58,137 bases of DNA, taken from positions 1 through 58,137 of the forward strand of contig JAUNPQ010000007.1 in the NCBI GenBank assembly GCA_030536615.1. Reading direction: 5' to 3'. The position numbers and the translations under genes were made by a program. The notes under the pieces were generated by a model. That model was not told where the DNA came from. It saw only the letters and a program-made list of their open reading frames with translations, and did not search any database. This stretch comes from Bacteroidales bacterium. GTDB lineage: Bacteria > Bacteroidota > Bacteroidia > Bacteroidales > Muribaculaceae. This document shows positions 36,123-43,939 of the stretch, piece by piece. Position 1 is the stretch's first letter. The number at the start of each line of letters is the position of its first letter.

Positions 36123-37160
36123 TTATAATACCTCGTCGCTGTATATGAGGCTGATTATGGTTGATCCTACTGCTTTCAGAGTAGCGGGGTCAATGTTGTC
36201 AATATTGTCCTGCAGTGTGTGCCAGACGGGGTTGAACGATCCTGTCTGCGGATGCCCTATCTCTATTATGTCAACAGCCGGAATGCCGCTTTGTATGAAC
36301 GGGACGTGGTCATCGTTCACGGCGCCGGCTATGTCCTGTGGAAAACGGTCTCCATAACCGGCACGGGCGGCTGCATCAGAAATGCGTTTCTGCCATCCGG
36401 GAGCGGCCTGAGCGCTGAAGTATTCGCGGGGAAAGACGGCATTGCGGGCGCCGACCATATCCAGCAGAATTGCAACTTTGGGCAGACTGCCGGGCGCGTA
36501 TGGCATGTTTTTCACAAAATATTGCGATCCCAGGCACCACGAGGCGTCGTAGAGTTTCTGCGTGGAGAGATCGGCATCATCAGGGGCCGACTTTCCGGAG
36601 TCCTCAGTGTCGGCGAAAAGGATGTCAATGCCTGTCTGTGGTGCATGCATACTGATTATACGGGCCATCTCCAGCAGTACGCCCACACCGCTTGCGCCGT
36701 CATTGGCGCCGTCAATGGGCTTGTTGTGGTTTGCCTCATCCGGGTCCTCGTCTGCCCATGGCCGCGTGTCATAGTGAGCAAGAAACAGAAGGTGCGAGGG
36801 CGCTTTTGAGTTGAAACGGGCAAAAATATTGCGGACAGGCAACATCCCGTTCACACTGGCCATCTCGGCAGTCTGTATCATGACGGTGTCTGCACCGAAA
36901 CTGCGTAGTTTTTCGGTCAGCCACTCCACCGTGCGTGCATGTGCGTCGCTTCCGGGCACGCGGGGTCCGAAAGAGGTCTGCTGACGAACGTAACTGTAGG
37001 CACTGTCGGCATTGAATTCCGGAACTGATGCGCCGGCAGTCAGGGTGTCGGTGTCTGTCTCTGTGTTTCCCGTTGCCTTGCCTGAGCATGCCATGCAGAG
37101 AAAAATACAGATGAGTGTTGCCGCGGAAAGAGAATGCCCGGAACTATGCATAACTCTCAT
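36123..37160 (-). CDS. M28-family peptidase / glutaminyl-cyclase-like lipoprotein
   Basis: A 345-residue protein with a lipoprotein signal (FLCMACSG, Cys about residue 25). The M28 zinc-peptidase core shows LFLAHYDTRPWADEDP and IDGANDGASGVGVLLEMA (residues about 125-165), then FADTEDSG, and a final His block (DDHVPF). The family includes glutaminyl-peptide cyclotransferases that form N-terminal pyroglutamate as well as aminopeptidases. In Bacteroidota such cyclases act on exported proteins, where Gln is often exposed after signal-peptide cleavage. Cyclase versus peptidase is not settled. It lies 49 bp downstream of the SRP RNA gene. Confidence 0.87.
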   Translation of the reverse strand: MRVMHSSGHSLSAATLICIFLCMACSGKATGNTETDTDTLTAGASVPEFNADSAYSYVRQQTSFGPRVPGSDAHARTVEWLTEKLRSFGADTVMIQTAEMASVNGMLPVRNIFARFNSKAPSHLLFLAHYDTRPWADEDPDEANHNKPIDGANDGASGVGVLLEMARIISMHAPQTGIDILFADTEDSGKSAPDDADLSTQKLYDASWCLGSQYFVKNMPYAPGSLPKVAILLDMVGARNAVFPREYFSAQAAPGWQKRISDAAARAGYGDRFPQDIAGAVNDDHVPFIQSGIPAVDIIEIGHPQTGSFNPVWHTLQDNIDNIDPATLKAVGSTIISLIYSDEVL

Positions 37161-37202
37161 TTTTTTTATGTTGCGTTGTTGAATAAATCAGTGGTGGCTA
37201 AA

Positions 37203-37209
37203 TAAAAAA
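37203..37209 (-). terminator. U-run ending the SRP RNA
   Basis: The closing stem of the SRP RNA is followed on the minus strand by TTTTTTATT, which acts with that stem as an intrinsic terminator. Confidence 0.65.
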
Positions 37210-37304
37210 GGGTAAGCTTACTACATCGCACCGCTCAATCCACTGCCCTTGCTTCGGTCAAGACCTGGGGGATTTATGGAGAGCTGGTCGTGTAGGACTT
37301 ACCC
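37210..37304 (-). ncRNA. ffs: Small (4.5S-type) signal recognition particle RNA
   Basis: An approximately 95-nt RNA that folds end to end into one rod. The closing stem is GGGUAAG/CUUACCC, then CUACA/UGUAG. The 3' strand holds GAUGUAG and GGCAG, as in the E. coli 4.5S RNA. The apical domain has the conserved symmetric loop CAGG facing AGCA, which binds Ffh. The tip reads UC-UUGACC-GA, a six-base loop, instead of the usual GGAA tetraloop. A -7 element (TACCTTTG) ends 5 nt before the predicted start and a U-run follows the last stem. The RNA works with Ffh to target proteins to the membrane. Confidence 0.85.
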
Positions 37305-37308
37305 GCAG

Positions 37309-37316
37309 CAAAGGTA
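37309..37316 (-). promoter_or_regulatory. -7 element of the SRP RNA promoter
   Basis: On the minus strand TACCTTTG matches the Bacteroidota -7 consensus and places the start at the first G of GGGUAAG. No TTG is seen 20 nt upstream. Confidence 0.6.
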
Positions 37317-37429
37317 CAATAAAAATCCGGATAAGGTCCGTTGCTTAACATTTTTTAATCTGCACGCTGTGTTCGGACCTCTATAAAATGCAAATGACTT
37401 ATTATTACCGATGTTCCGGAATTTTATTG

Positions 37430-37437
37430 TAACTTTG
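37430..37437 (+). promoter_or_regulatory. -7 element overlapping a possible start of the VanW-like gene
   Basis: TAACTTTG matches the -7 consensus and covers the first base of an in-frame GTG at 37437. This argues for the ATG at 37446 as the real start, on a nearly leaderless mRNA. No good -33 is present. Confidence 0.45.
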
Positions 37438-37445
37438 TGGGCATT

Positions 37446-38156
37446 ATGAATTTACAGAGCCTTAAATCTATAATCCGGCATAGAGTGCGCATCTTATCAG
37501 ACACTTTCTCGGGCCATGACTTCTGCCGTCGTGACAGTGCGCCAAAAGCCTCTGCTGCTATTGGCTGTCATTGCCTGAGGCTTTCACATCCGTTCATGCC
37601 CGCACAGACGCTTGAGAACAAAAAACACAATCTGCGTCAGGCTGCCGTGCGCATCAACGGTGCGGCATTGCGCCCCGGACAGGTATTCTCGTTCTGGCGG
37701 ATGGTGGGTAATCCTAATGATGCCTCCCGATTTCGCGAGGGCAGAAGCATACATGCCGGAAAAGCGGTGATTGACCGCGGGGGAGGTTTGTGCCAGGCAT
37801 CCGGAATAATACATCATGCCAGTCTGCTGATGCAACTTGATGTTGTTGAGCGTCATAACCATTCAGTGGACCTGTATACTGAAAAAACGCGCTTTGCTCC
37901 GTTAGGCACTGATGCCACCGTTTTCTTCGGGTATAAGGACCTACGCGTGCGCAACAACACAGACGCCATGTTGCATTTTGTGCTCACTGTAACAGATGCC
38001 GCGCTGCAACTGGATGTTTACAGCGACAAGGAACTCACTCCGTGCCGCCTTGTGACCGAAGTCAATGTCAATGACTCAGGAGTGAAAGATGTTGCCATAT
38101 ACTCTCCGGATGGGTGCTGCCTGTGCCGGTCATCTTATCTGCCGCATAAGGATTGA
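37446..38156 (+). CDS. VanW-family protein
   Basis: A 236-residue protein of the VanW family. The core block is HNLRQAAVRINGAALRPGQVFSFW (in parts) followed by the conserved IDRGGGLCQASGIIHHASL (residues about 113-131), with the GGGLCQ motif intact. VanW was named from a vancomycin-resistance cluster but has no known enzymatic role; the domain also occurs in cell-wall proteins. No signal peptide or membrane helix is visible, so it may be cytosolic. It is followed by a GH25 lysozyme gene with its own promoter. It is not evidence of vancomycin resistance, since no van genes are near. Confidence 0.88.
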   Translation: MNLQSLKSIIRHRVRILSDTFSGHDFCRRDSAPKASAAIGCHCLRLSHPFMPAQTLENKKHNLRQAAVRINGAALRPGQVFSFWRMVGNPNDASRFREGRSIHAGKAVIDRGGGLCQASGIIHHASLLMQLDVVERHNHSVDLYTEKTRFAPLGTDATVFFGYKDLRVRNNTDAMLHFVLTVTDAALQLDVYSDKELTPCRLVTEVNVNDSGVKDVAIYSPDGCCLCRSSYLPHKD

Positions 38157-38224
38157 CAGTGTCGGGGATACCGCATAAATAGCGGTTGGACTTAACACCG
38201 GCACGTTATTGTAAAAGCGGTCAC

Positions 38225-38255
38225 TTGCAGAATCCGATAAAAAAATGTAGATTTG
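38225..38255 (+). promoter_or_regulatory. Bacteroidota-type promoter for the GH25 gene
   Basis: TTG (38225-38227) and TAGATTTG (38248-38255) are exactly 20 nt apart. Transcription would start near 38260. Confidence 0.75.
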
Positions 38256-38259
38256 TACT

Positions 38260-39051
38260 GTGAAGTGTGGAGTGACAACATCAGTCAAAAAACGGTATAT
38301 GATCATTGCTGCCGTAGCGGCAGTGGCGGTGATCGCTGTCTGCGTATGGCTTAACCGCGGCCGCATAGGGTTTCTTTTCAATCGGATTGTTGACCCCGCG
38401 TCATTGCCTGCCATGGATGTGGAGGTGTCACGGGCGGAATTCCCGGTCAAGGGAATAGACGTGTCCCATCACAACGGGAAAATAGATTTCCGGAAGGTTG
38501 CGGCTGACACTGTGGATTTTGTGCTTATAAAAGCGACAGAAGGAGTAGGACTGGTGGACAGCTGCATGGCCCGCAACTATGACGGCGCTGTGGAAGCAGG
38601 ATTAAAGGTGGGGTTCTACCATTTCTTCAGGTTTGACCGCGGAGGTGTGCGTCAGGGACGCCATTTCATGTATGCTACAGAAGGACGGCCAACAAGTCTG
38701 CCTATGGTGATTGATGTGGAGACGGGGGGCAATCCTGATGTGGACTATTATATGGTTGTGGGCCGTCTGCGTGATATGATCAATTTCCTGAAACGCCATG
38801 GCCAGAGGGTGATGATATATTGCAACGGAAACACCTATGACAAATATATCCGCGGCAATTTTGACGATGCTGATCTGTGGCTTGCAAGTGAGCATACTCC
38901 CGGAGTCAAGGGAGACCGCCGCGAGCTGTGGCAGCACAGCCATGCCGGCAAAGTGAAAGGAATAGCCACGCCGGTTGATATAAACACTTTCAACGGCAGC
39001 CGGAATGAATTTCTGAAATGGCTTGAAAACGACAGCGTGCCTATACAATAA
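38260..39051 (+). CDS. GH25-family lysozyme
   Basis: An approximately 250-263-residue peptidoglycan muramidase of glycoside hydrolase family 25. After an N-terminal membrane anchor or signal (IIAAVAAVAVIAVCVW) come VKGIDVSHHNGKIDF (catalytic Asp in GIDVS), FVLIKATEGVG, KVGFYHFFRFD, MVIDVET (catalytic Asp/Glu) and the tail ELWQHSH...VDINTFNGS. The start is uncertain: the GTG at 38260 sits at the predicted transcription start, while the ATG at 38299 gives a shorter N-terminus without the KKR positive patch. It is exported and probably acts on the cell's own or neighbours' walls. Confidence 0.92.
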   Translation: MKCGVTTSVKKRYMIIAAVAAVAVIAVCVWLNRGRIGFLFNRIVDPASLPAMDVEVSRAEFPVKGIDVSHHNGKIDFRKVAADTVDFVLIKATEGVGLVDSCMARNYDGAVEAGLKVGFYHFFRFDRGGVRQGRHFMYATEGRPTSLPMVIDVETGGNPDVDYYMVVGRLRDMINFLKRHGQRVMIYCNGNTYDKYIRGNFDDADLWLASEHTPGVKGDRRELWQHSHAGKVKGIATPVDINTFNGSRNEFLKWLENDSVPIQ

Positions 39052-39199
39052 AAATTGCGCGCGTACGTTTATATGTAATGACGTAAGTGTGCACTTTCAG
39101 GAGCACACAGAACAGGTTGCTTTGAACAGCCTCTAATTTAAACCAATCTCTGTGGTGACGGATTTCGCTGCCAGACATATTCCCAGAAAGAATATATTG

Positions 39200-42100
39200 A
39201 TGAAAAATAGAATATTACCTTATGTAACAGCCGCGTTGGCACGCCCTGTGTGCCTTTTGGCGGCGTTGCTGCTGTTTTTGTCGGCGAAAGCATTGCCGGC
39301 TGACACCTATGCGTCGGCCTCGGTGCTTTCAACGGGACGATGGGTCAAGATAAGCGTGCCGCGCTCAGGTGTTTACGCCATCAATGCTTCCACACTCCGC
39401 AGTTGGGGTTTCTCAAACCCCTCCAATGTCCGCATATACGGATATGGTGCATATCGGACGGCTGACATCCTGAATTCCGCCAACTATCTTGATGATCTCC
39501 CGATGGTCCAGAGTGCGCTGACAACTGACAACAAGGTTGTGTTCTATGCCCGAGGACCCGAGACATGGCGGTCACCTGTAAGCGGACGCTTCGTTGCCAA
39601 CCAGAACTTTTATACCAACGTCGGATATTATTACGTAACCGAATCGGATCAGCCCTCACGTGCCATAGAGAAGATGGGCCGTCCCGAGGCTTCATCTCCT
39701 GCCGGAGAGTTCATAGAGCGTCTCCAGCATGAACAGGAACTTGTCAGCCCCGGCGAGGCCGGCGGATTTCTGATGGGTGAGGATTTCCGTTTCACGCCCC
39801 AGCGCCAGTTCACATTCAACATGCCGGGCCGCAATGAGGATGGCATGGTATGGATGGAATGCTCTTTCGTGGCCAAGACCTACGGACAGACCTCGCAACT
39901 GACATTTGCCGTCAACGGGCAACAGCTTGACCAGATGGGCACGGATATAATTTCCAAGACAGACGCCAATGCGCATTATCACGGCACGGAAGGGCTGACA
40001 CGCCGCACCCTCACCGATATAAAAGGCGAGAAACTGACCGTTGACATCCGTCACACCTCATCTGTGACAATTCACGGGGCATGGCTGAACTATCTGGCTG
40101 TTAACTATGTCCGCAATCTGGATATGGCCACCTCTGACAACGGTATCCTTTCTTTCGGAACGTCAAATTCGGCGTTGCGCCTGTCATCGGCCGATGCCTC
40201 CACCACCGTCTGGGATGTCACAGACATCTTTGACGTGAAGCGCATAGAGACCGGCGATGCCGGCGGCGGAGTCATACAATGGACAAACTCTTACGGCGGT
40301 CAGCGAGAATATGCCATATGGCGCGACAACGCCCGTTTCCCGGCTCCTGATTATGTGGGCACTGTCGCAAATCAGAATCTGCACGCCATGGAGCCCGTGA
40401 ATATGGTTATAATCAGCCCGTCGGCATGGTTGAGCCAGTGCGGACGCATTGCCGAGATACACCGCAGCGAGGGCCTGACCGTGGCCATAGTGAATGCAGA
40501 CCAGATATACAATGAGTTCGGTTCCGGGTCTCCGGATGTCCTCGCCATACGCCGCTTTCTGAAAATGCTGTATGACCGCGGCGATGATGCAGGCACACCA
40601 TTGCGCTATTGTCTGCTGATGGGATGCGCCACCGTTGACAACCGCCATAATACAGCCGAGATGAAAGACGCCGCGCCCACCCTCCCGGTGTGGCTGGGCG
40701 GCACGCTGACCCAGAGCCTCAACGACAGTGATGGCTTTACTACAGATGATTTCATTGCAATGCTGGCCGATGATTCCGGAATCAACAAAGGTTGGGATGA
40801 CATAAGCATAGCCGTGGGGCGCATACCCGTGCGCTCGGCAGCAGAAGCATCAACATATATTGACAAACTGACGGATTATGTCTACAAATCAAAGCAGACC
40901 ACCTGGAAAAACCAGATAATGATGCTTGCCGATGACGATGATCAGGGCATTCACATGAGCCAGTCAGAGACAATGGTGCGTGAGTTTTCCACAGACCAAC
41001 GTCAGCAGTATATACACAACAAGGTATATATAGACGCCTATGACCGCATCGGCGGAATATATCCCAAGGCCCGTGAGGAAATGTTCAGATATCTCAATGA
41101 GGGTGTACTTCTGTGGACATATATCGGCCATGCCAACAATCACTCCATGACAGGCGACGGCCAGATCACATTCAATGATCTCAACAACATGTATCTGAAG
41201 CATGTGCCCATACTCTATGCAGCCACCTGCGATTTTCTGCGGTGGGATTCAGCCACGTTGAGCGGGGGTGAACTCCTTTTCCATGAACGTTTTGGCGGAG
41301 TGATAGCCGCCATAAGCGCCACACGTCCCGTGTATATATATGACAACGGATTGTTCTCAGGCGCTATAGGGCGACAGTTCGCGGCACGCGAGAACGACGG
41401 ACGTTACGGCACCATAGGCGATGTATACCGCCGCGCCAAGAACGATATCCGCGCCATGGACAGCAACGGAAATTTCACCTCCAAGACAAGCAACTCAAAC
41501 CGTCTGCGCTATGTGCTGATGGGTGACCCGGCAATGCGGCTGCTCATCCCTGACAACATAGTCACCCTCAATGCCATTGATGACAGGATGGTCTCGGATG
41601 TTGACCGTCCGGAGATCGCAGCGCGCCAGACCGTTGTTTTCAAAGGAGTTGTAACCACCCCCGATGGCGTACAGCTTGATGACTACAACGGCACTCTCAA
41701 CGCCACGATCTATGATGCCGAGCGTTCCACCACCACCAACGGCTATGGCGAGCACGGTGTCAAATACACATATGAGGAGATGGGCGGAAAAGTATATGCC
41801 GGCGCCACACCGATTGTAAATGGCCACTATGAGCTTCGGGTCACCCTCCCGGCTGATATAGCCGACAATTATCGGCCGGCAACAATAAACATGTATGCCG
41901 TGCCTGACAAAGATTGTCAGTATGCCGAGGCCATAGGAGTGTCGCACAATTTCTACATCTGTGGCTATGATGACACTGCCGAGCCTGATGTCACGCCTCC
42001 GGTCATAGACTCATTTGTGCTCAACCATCCCACATTCACTGAAGGCGAGCGTGTCAACTCCACTCCATTGGCAATGGCGCATGTGAGTGATGATCAGGGA

Positions 42101-42649
42101 CTTAATCTCTCAACCTCAGGTATAGGCCACAACATGCGGCTCACTGTGGACGGCTCACAACATTTCAACGATGTGGCTCAGTACTTCACACCATCGTCAG
42201 ACGGTTCCCCCTCAGGAACAATAAACTACCCTCTTTCCGACCTGCGCGAAGGTCCCCATGAACTCACATTGCGCATATGGGACATTGACGGCAATTCCAC
42301 TGAGAAGACAATCTCATTCATGGTAGACAACACTGTCTCACCGCGCATATTCGATATATATTCAGATGCCAATCCGGCAACCACAACGGCCAACTTCTAT
42401 CTTTCACATGACCGTCCTGACCAGATGCTCACAGTCACAGTTACGATCTATAACCTTCTTGGTGCTCCGATCTGGAATCGTTCTGTGACCGGCGTAAGTG
42501 ATATGTTCCTGTCCACTCCGGTATCATGGGATATGTGCGATGCATCAGGCAAACGTGTGCCGCGCGGAATATACCTCTATAAGGCCACCATCACCTCCGA
42601 TGGCGAACATTTCCAGACAAAGACACACAGAATAGCCGTTGCCAACTGA
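39200..42649 (+). CDS. porU: PorU-like T9SS C-terminal signal peptidase (C25), copy 1
   Basis: A protein of 1149 residues from the ATG at 39200 (MKNRILPYVTAALARP, signal peptide). An N-terminal beta region starts with GRWVKISVPRSGVYAI, the PorU pattern. The gingipain-fold C25 core follows (MVIISPSAWLSQ through VGRIPVRSAAE). The catalytic His is His644 in YIGHANNHS and the Cys is Cys677 in ATCDFLRWD, 33 residues apart. The ATC-[DE]-F-x-R-[FW]-D block and the GGE-L-F and ATR motifs closely resemble what I recall of canonical PorU. The C-terminus has an Ig-like domain and a FlgD-like sorting domain (TVTIYNLLGAPIWNR). PorU removes the CTD of T9SS cargo and attaches the cargo to A-LPS at the surface. 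It is the first gene of the T9SS block. Confidence 0.85.
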   Translation: MKNRILPYVTAALARPVCLLAALLLFLSAKALPADTYASASVLSTGRWVKISVPRSGVYAINASTLRSWGFSNPSNVRIYGYGAYRTADILNSANYLDDLPMVQSALTTDNKVVFYARGPETWRSPVSGRFVANQNFYTNVGYYYVTESDQPSRAIEKMGRPEASSPAGEFIERLQHEQELVSPGEAGGFLMGEDFRFTPQRQFTFNMPGRNEDGMVWMECSFVAKTYGQTSQLTFAVNGQQLDQMGTDIISKTDANAHYHGTEGLTRRTLTDIKGEKLTVDIRHTSSVTIHGAWLNYLAVNYVRNLDMATSDNGILSFGTSNSALRLSSADASTTVWDVTDIFDVKRIETGDAGGGVIQWTNSYGGQREYAIWRDNARFPAPDYVGTVANQNLHAMEPVNMVIISPSAWLSQCGRIAEIHRSEGLTVAIVNADQIYNEFGSGSPDVLAIRRFLKMLYDRGDDAGTPLRYCLLMGCATVDNRHNTAEMKDAAPTLPVWLGGTLTQSLNDSDGFTTDDFIAMLADDSGINKGWDDISIAVGRIPVRSAAEASTYIDKLTDYVYKSKQTTWKNQIMMLADDDDQGIHMSQSETMVREFSTDQRQQYIHNKVYIDAYDRIGGIYPKAREEMFRYLNEGVLLWTYIGHANNHSMTGDGQITFNDLNNMYLKHVPILYAATCDFLRWDSATLSGGELLFHERFGGVIAAISATRPVYIYDNGLFSGAIGRQFAARENDGRYGTIGDVYRRAKNDIRAMDSNGNFTSKTSNSNRLRYVLMGDPAMRLLIPDNIVTLNAIDDRMVSDVDRPEIAARQTVVFKGVVTTPDGVQLDDYNGTLNATIYDAERSTTTNGYGEHGVKYTYEEMGGKVYAGATPIVNGHYELRVTLPADIADNYRPATINMYAVPDKDCQYAEAIGVSHNFYICGYDDTAEPDVTPPVIDSFVLNHPTFTEGERVNSTPLAMAHVSDDQGLNLSTSGIGHNMRLTVDGSQHFNDVAQYFTPSSDGSPSGTINYPLSDLREGPHELTLRIWDIDGNSTEKTISFMVDNTVSPRIFDIYSDANPATTTANFYLSHDRPDQMLTVTVTIYNLLGAPIWNRSVTGVSDMFLSTPVSWDMCDASGKRVPRGIYLYKATITSDGEHFQTKTHRIAVAN

Positions 42650-42666
42650 GTTTGCGAAAAAAACAG

Positions 42667-42674
42667 TAAATTTG
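42667..42674 (+). promoter_or_regulatory. -7 element before rex
   Basis: TAAATTTG, followed by CAGG, lies 20 bp before the rex start codon. No TTG is found at the right distance (nearest are 12 and 25 nt away), so the promoter is plausible but not complete. Confidence 0.5.
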
Positions 42675-42693
42675 CAGGATAATAGAAACAGAG

Positions 42694-43362
42694 ATGAGTC
42701 ATACACCAGCATCCAAGACATTGTCAAGCCGCCGTGCCCAGCTCCCGGAGCCGTCGCTGAGGCGTCTGCCGTGGTATCTGGCCTTTCTGACCACCCTGCG
42801 GCATGAACATGTGGAGCACGTGTCATCCACACGTATTGCCGCCGAAGTGGGTGTGGAAGCATCGCAGATAGCCAAGGACCTGTCATTTCTGGACATCCGC
42901 GGCAAGACGCGGATAGGCTATGAAGTGGCTGCCCTCGAGACCGCTTTGCGCTCATTTCTTGGATTCAACGAGGCCCATAACGGCATTGTGGTGGGTGTAG
43001 GGTCTCTGGGCTCCGCCCTTATGGCAGACCGCGGGCTGCAGAGGTATGGACTTGACATTGTTGCCGGCTTTGACATCAACCCGGCTCTCAGAGGCACACT
43101 TGTGTCGGCGCGTCCGGTATACGGCATGGAGCGTATGGCCGAGATTGTGCGCACCTGGGACGTCAGTATTGCAGCCGTGACAGTGCCCGTAGAAAATGCG
43201 CAGGCTGTGGCTGACATCATCATGGACGCCGGGATAAGGGCTATCTGGAATTTCACGCCTTGCCGCATACGCGTGCGCGAGGGTGTGGCGGTTCAGAACA
43301 CATCCATCTACTCACATCTGGCCGTTATGTATAACCGTCTGGATAATAGCCCCAAACCATGA
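42694..43362 (+). CDS. rex: Redox-sensing transcriptional repressor Rex
   Basis: A 222-residue Rex. The N-terminal winged-helix (residues about 12-80: LPEPSLRRLPWYLAFLT, STRIAAEVGVEASQIAKDLSFL) binds DNA; the C-terminal Rossmann domain has GVGSLGSALM (about residues 96-105) for NAD(H). Rex senses the NADH/NAD+ ratio and represses fermentation and respiration genes when NADH is low. The YSHLAVMYNRL ending matches the family's domain-swapped helix. It lies 44 bp after the first PorU-like gene, with a -7 element before it, and 4 bp overlap links it to the next gene. Rex sites were not located. Confidence 0.93.
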   Translation: MSHTPASKTLSSRRAQLPEPSLRRLPWYLAFLTTLRHEHVEHVSSTRIAAEVGVEASQIAKDLSFLDIRGKTRIGYEVAALETALRSFLGFNEAHNGIVVGVGSLGSALMADRGLQRYGLDIVAGFDINPALRGTLVSARPVYGMERMAEIVRTWDVSIAAVTVPVENAQAVADIIMDAGIRAIWNFTPCRIRVREGVAVQNTSIYSHLAVMYNRLDNSPKP

Positions 43363-43904
43363 AAGCCATCTATGTCAACGCATCAGCGGCCACGGGAACG
43401 CCGGTCTATGCACTTGCCCCTGATTCAGCGGTCATAACCCGAGGCAACCCATGGTTCATGCCTTCAGACGGACAATCGGATGAGTGGCGTGCTATCTTGA
43501 TGGCGGCTGCAGTCATAGATCGTCTGGGCAAGCATATCCCGGAGAAATTTGTTTCACGCTATTATAGCAACATCACCATTGCGGCCCATCCGCACAATCC
43601 GTCAGTTGCGCATGATACGGCCTGGATCCGTGACGGTGCCATTGTCCGCGGCGAGGACATTGAGTCTACAGTGCTCGACGGCACTGTTGGTATAACATGT
43701 CAGGGCAACGATTATGCATTTGACGGCGCACAGCTGCGCCGCACTCTGGATGCCGCTGTGGTCAGCGCGTCAGAATATATGACCCTCCGGACGGGCGATA
43801 TGGTCATGGTCCCTGTGACTTTGCCTGCGATTCCGCTGGCTGAGCGCATGGATTTTGAAGTCGCCATTGGGGGCAAACGCATACTCAGATTCAAAACCCG
43901 ATAA
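43359..43904 (+). CDS. Degenerate fumarylacetoacetate hydrolase-fold protein
   Basis: A 181-residue protein. Compared from memory with the small FAH-family proteins of Bacteroidota, the blocks DSAVITRGNPWFMPSD, LGKHIPEKFVSRYYSNITI and SEYMTLRTGDMVMVPV line up. The metal-binding HYEVEL-type motif is replaced by EWRAIL, and no DFTARD-type motif is seen, so divalent metal ligands seem lost. It may be a non-enzymatic relative with a binding role. The start overlaps rex by 4 bp, so the two are co-translated. What it does beside Rex is unknown. Confidence 0.6.
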   Translation: MKAIYVNASAATGTPVYALAPDSAVITRGNPWFMPSDGQSDEWRAILMAAAVIDRLGKHIPEKFVSRYYSNITIAAHPHNPSVAHDTAWIRDGAIVRGEDIESTVLDGTVGITCQGNDYAFDGAQLRRTLDAAVVSASEYMTLRTGDMVMVPVTLPAIPLAERMDFEVAIGGKRILRFKTR

Positions 43905-43939
43905 TAAAAATAATTCTCTCTTGTCACAAAAGAAACATT

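Noticed and set aside
37446..38156. VanW-like gene as a vancomycin-resistance marker
   Set aside because: VanW alone has no known resistance function and no van ligase or regulators are present.
39087..39108. Hairpin GTGTGC/GCACAC after the GH25 gene as a terminator
   Set aside because: The stem is only 6 bp with no U-run after it, so it is too weak to call.
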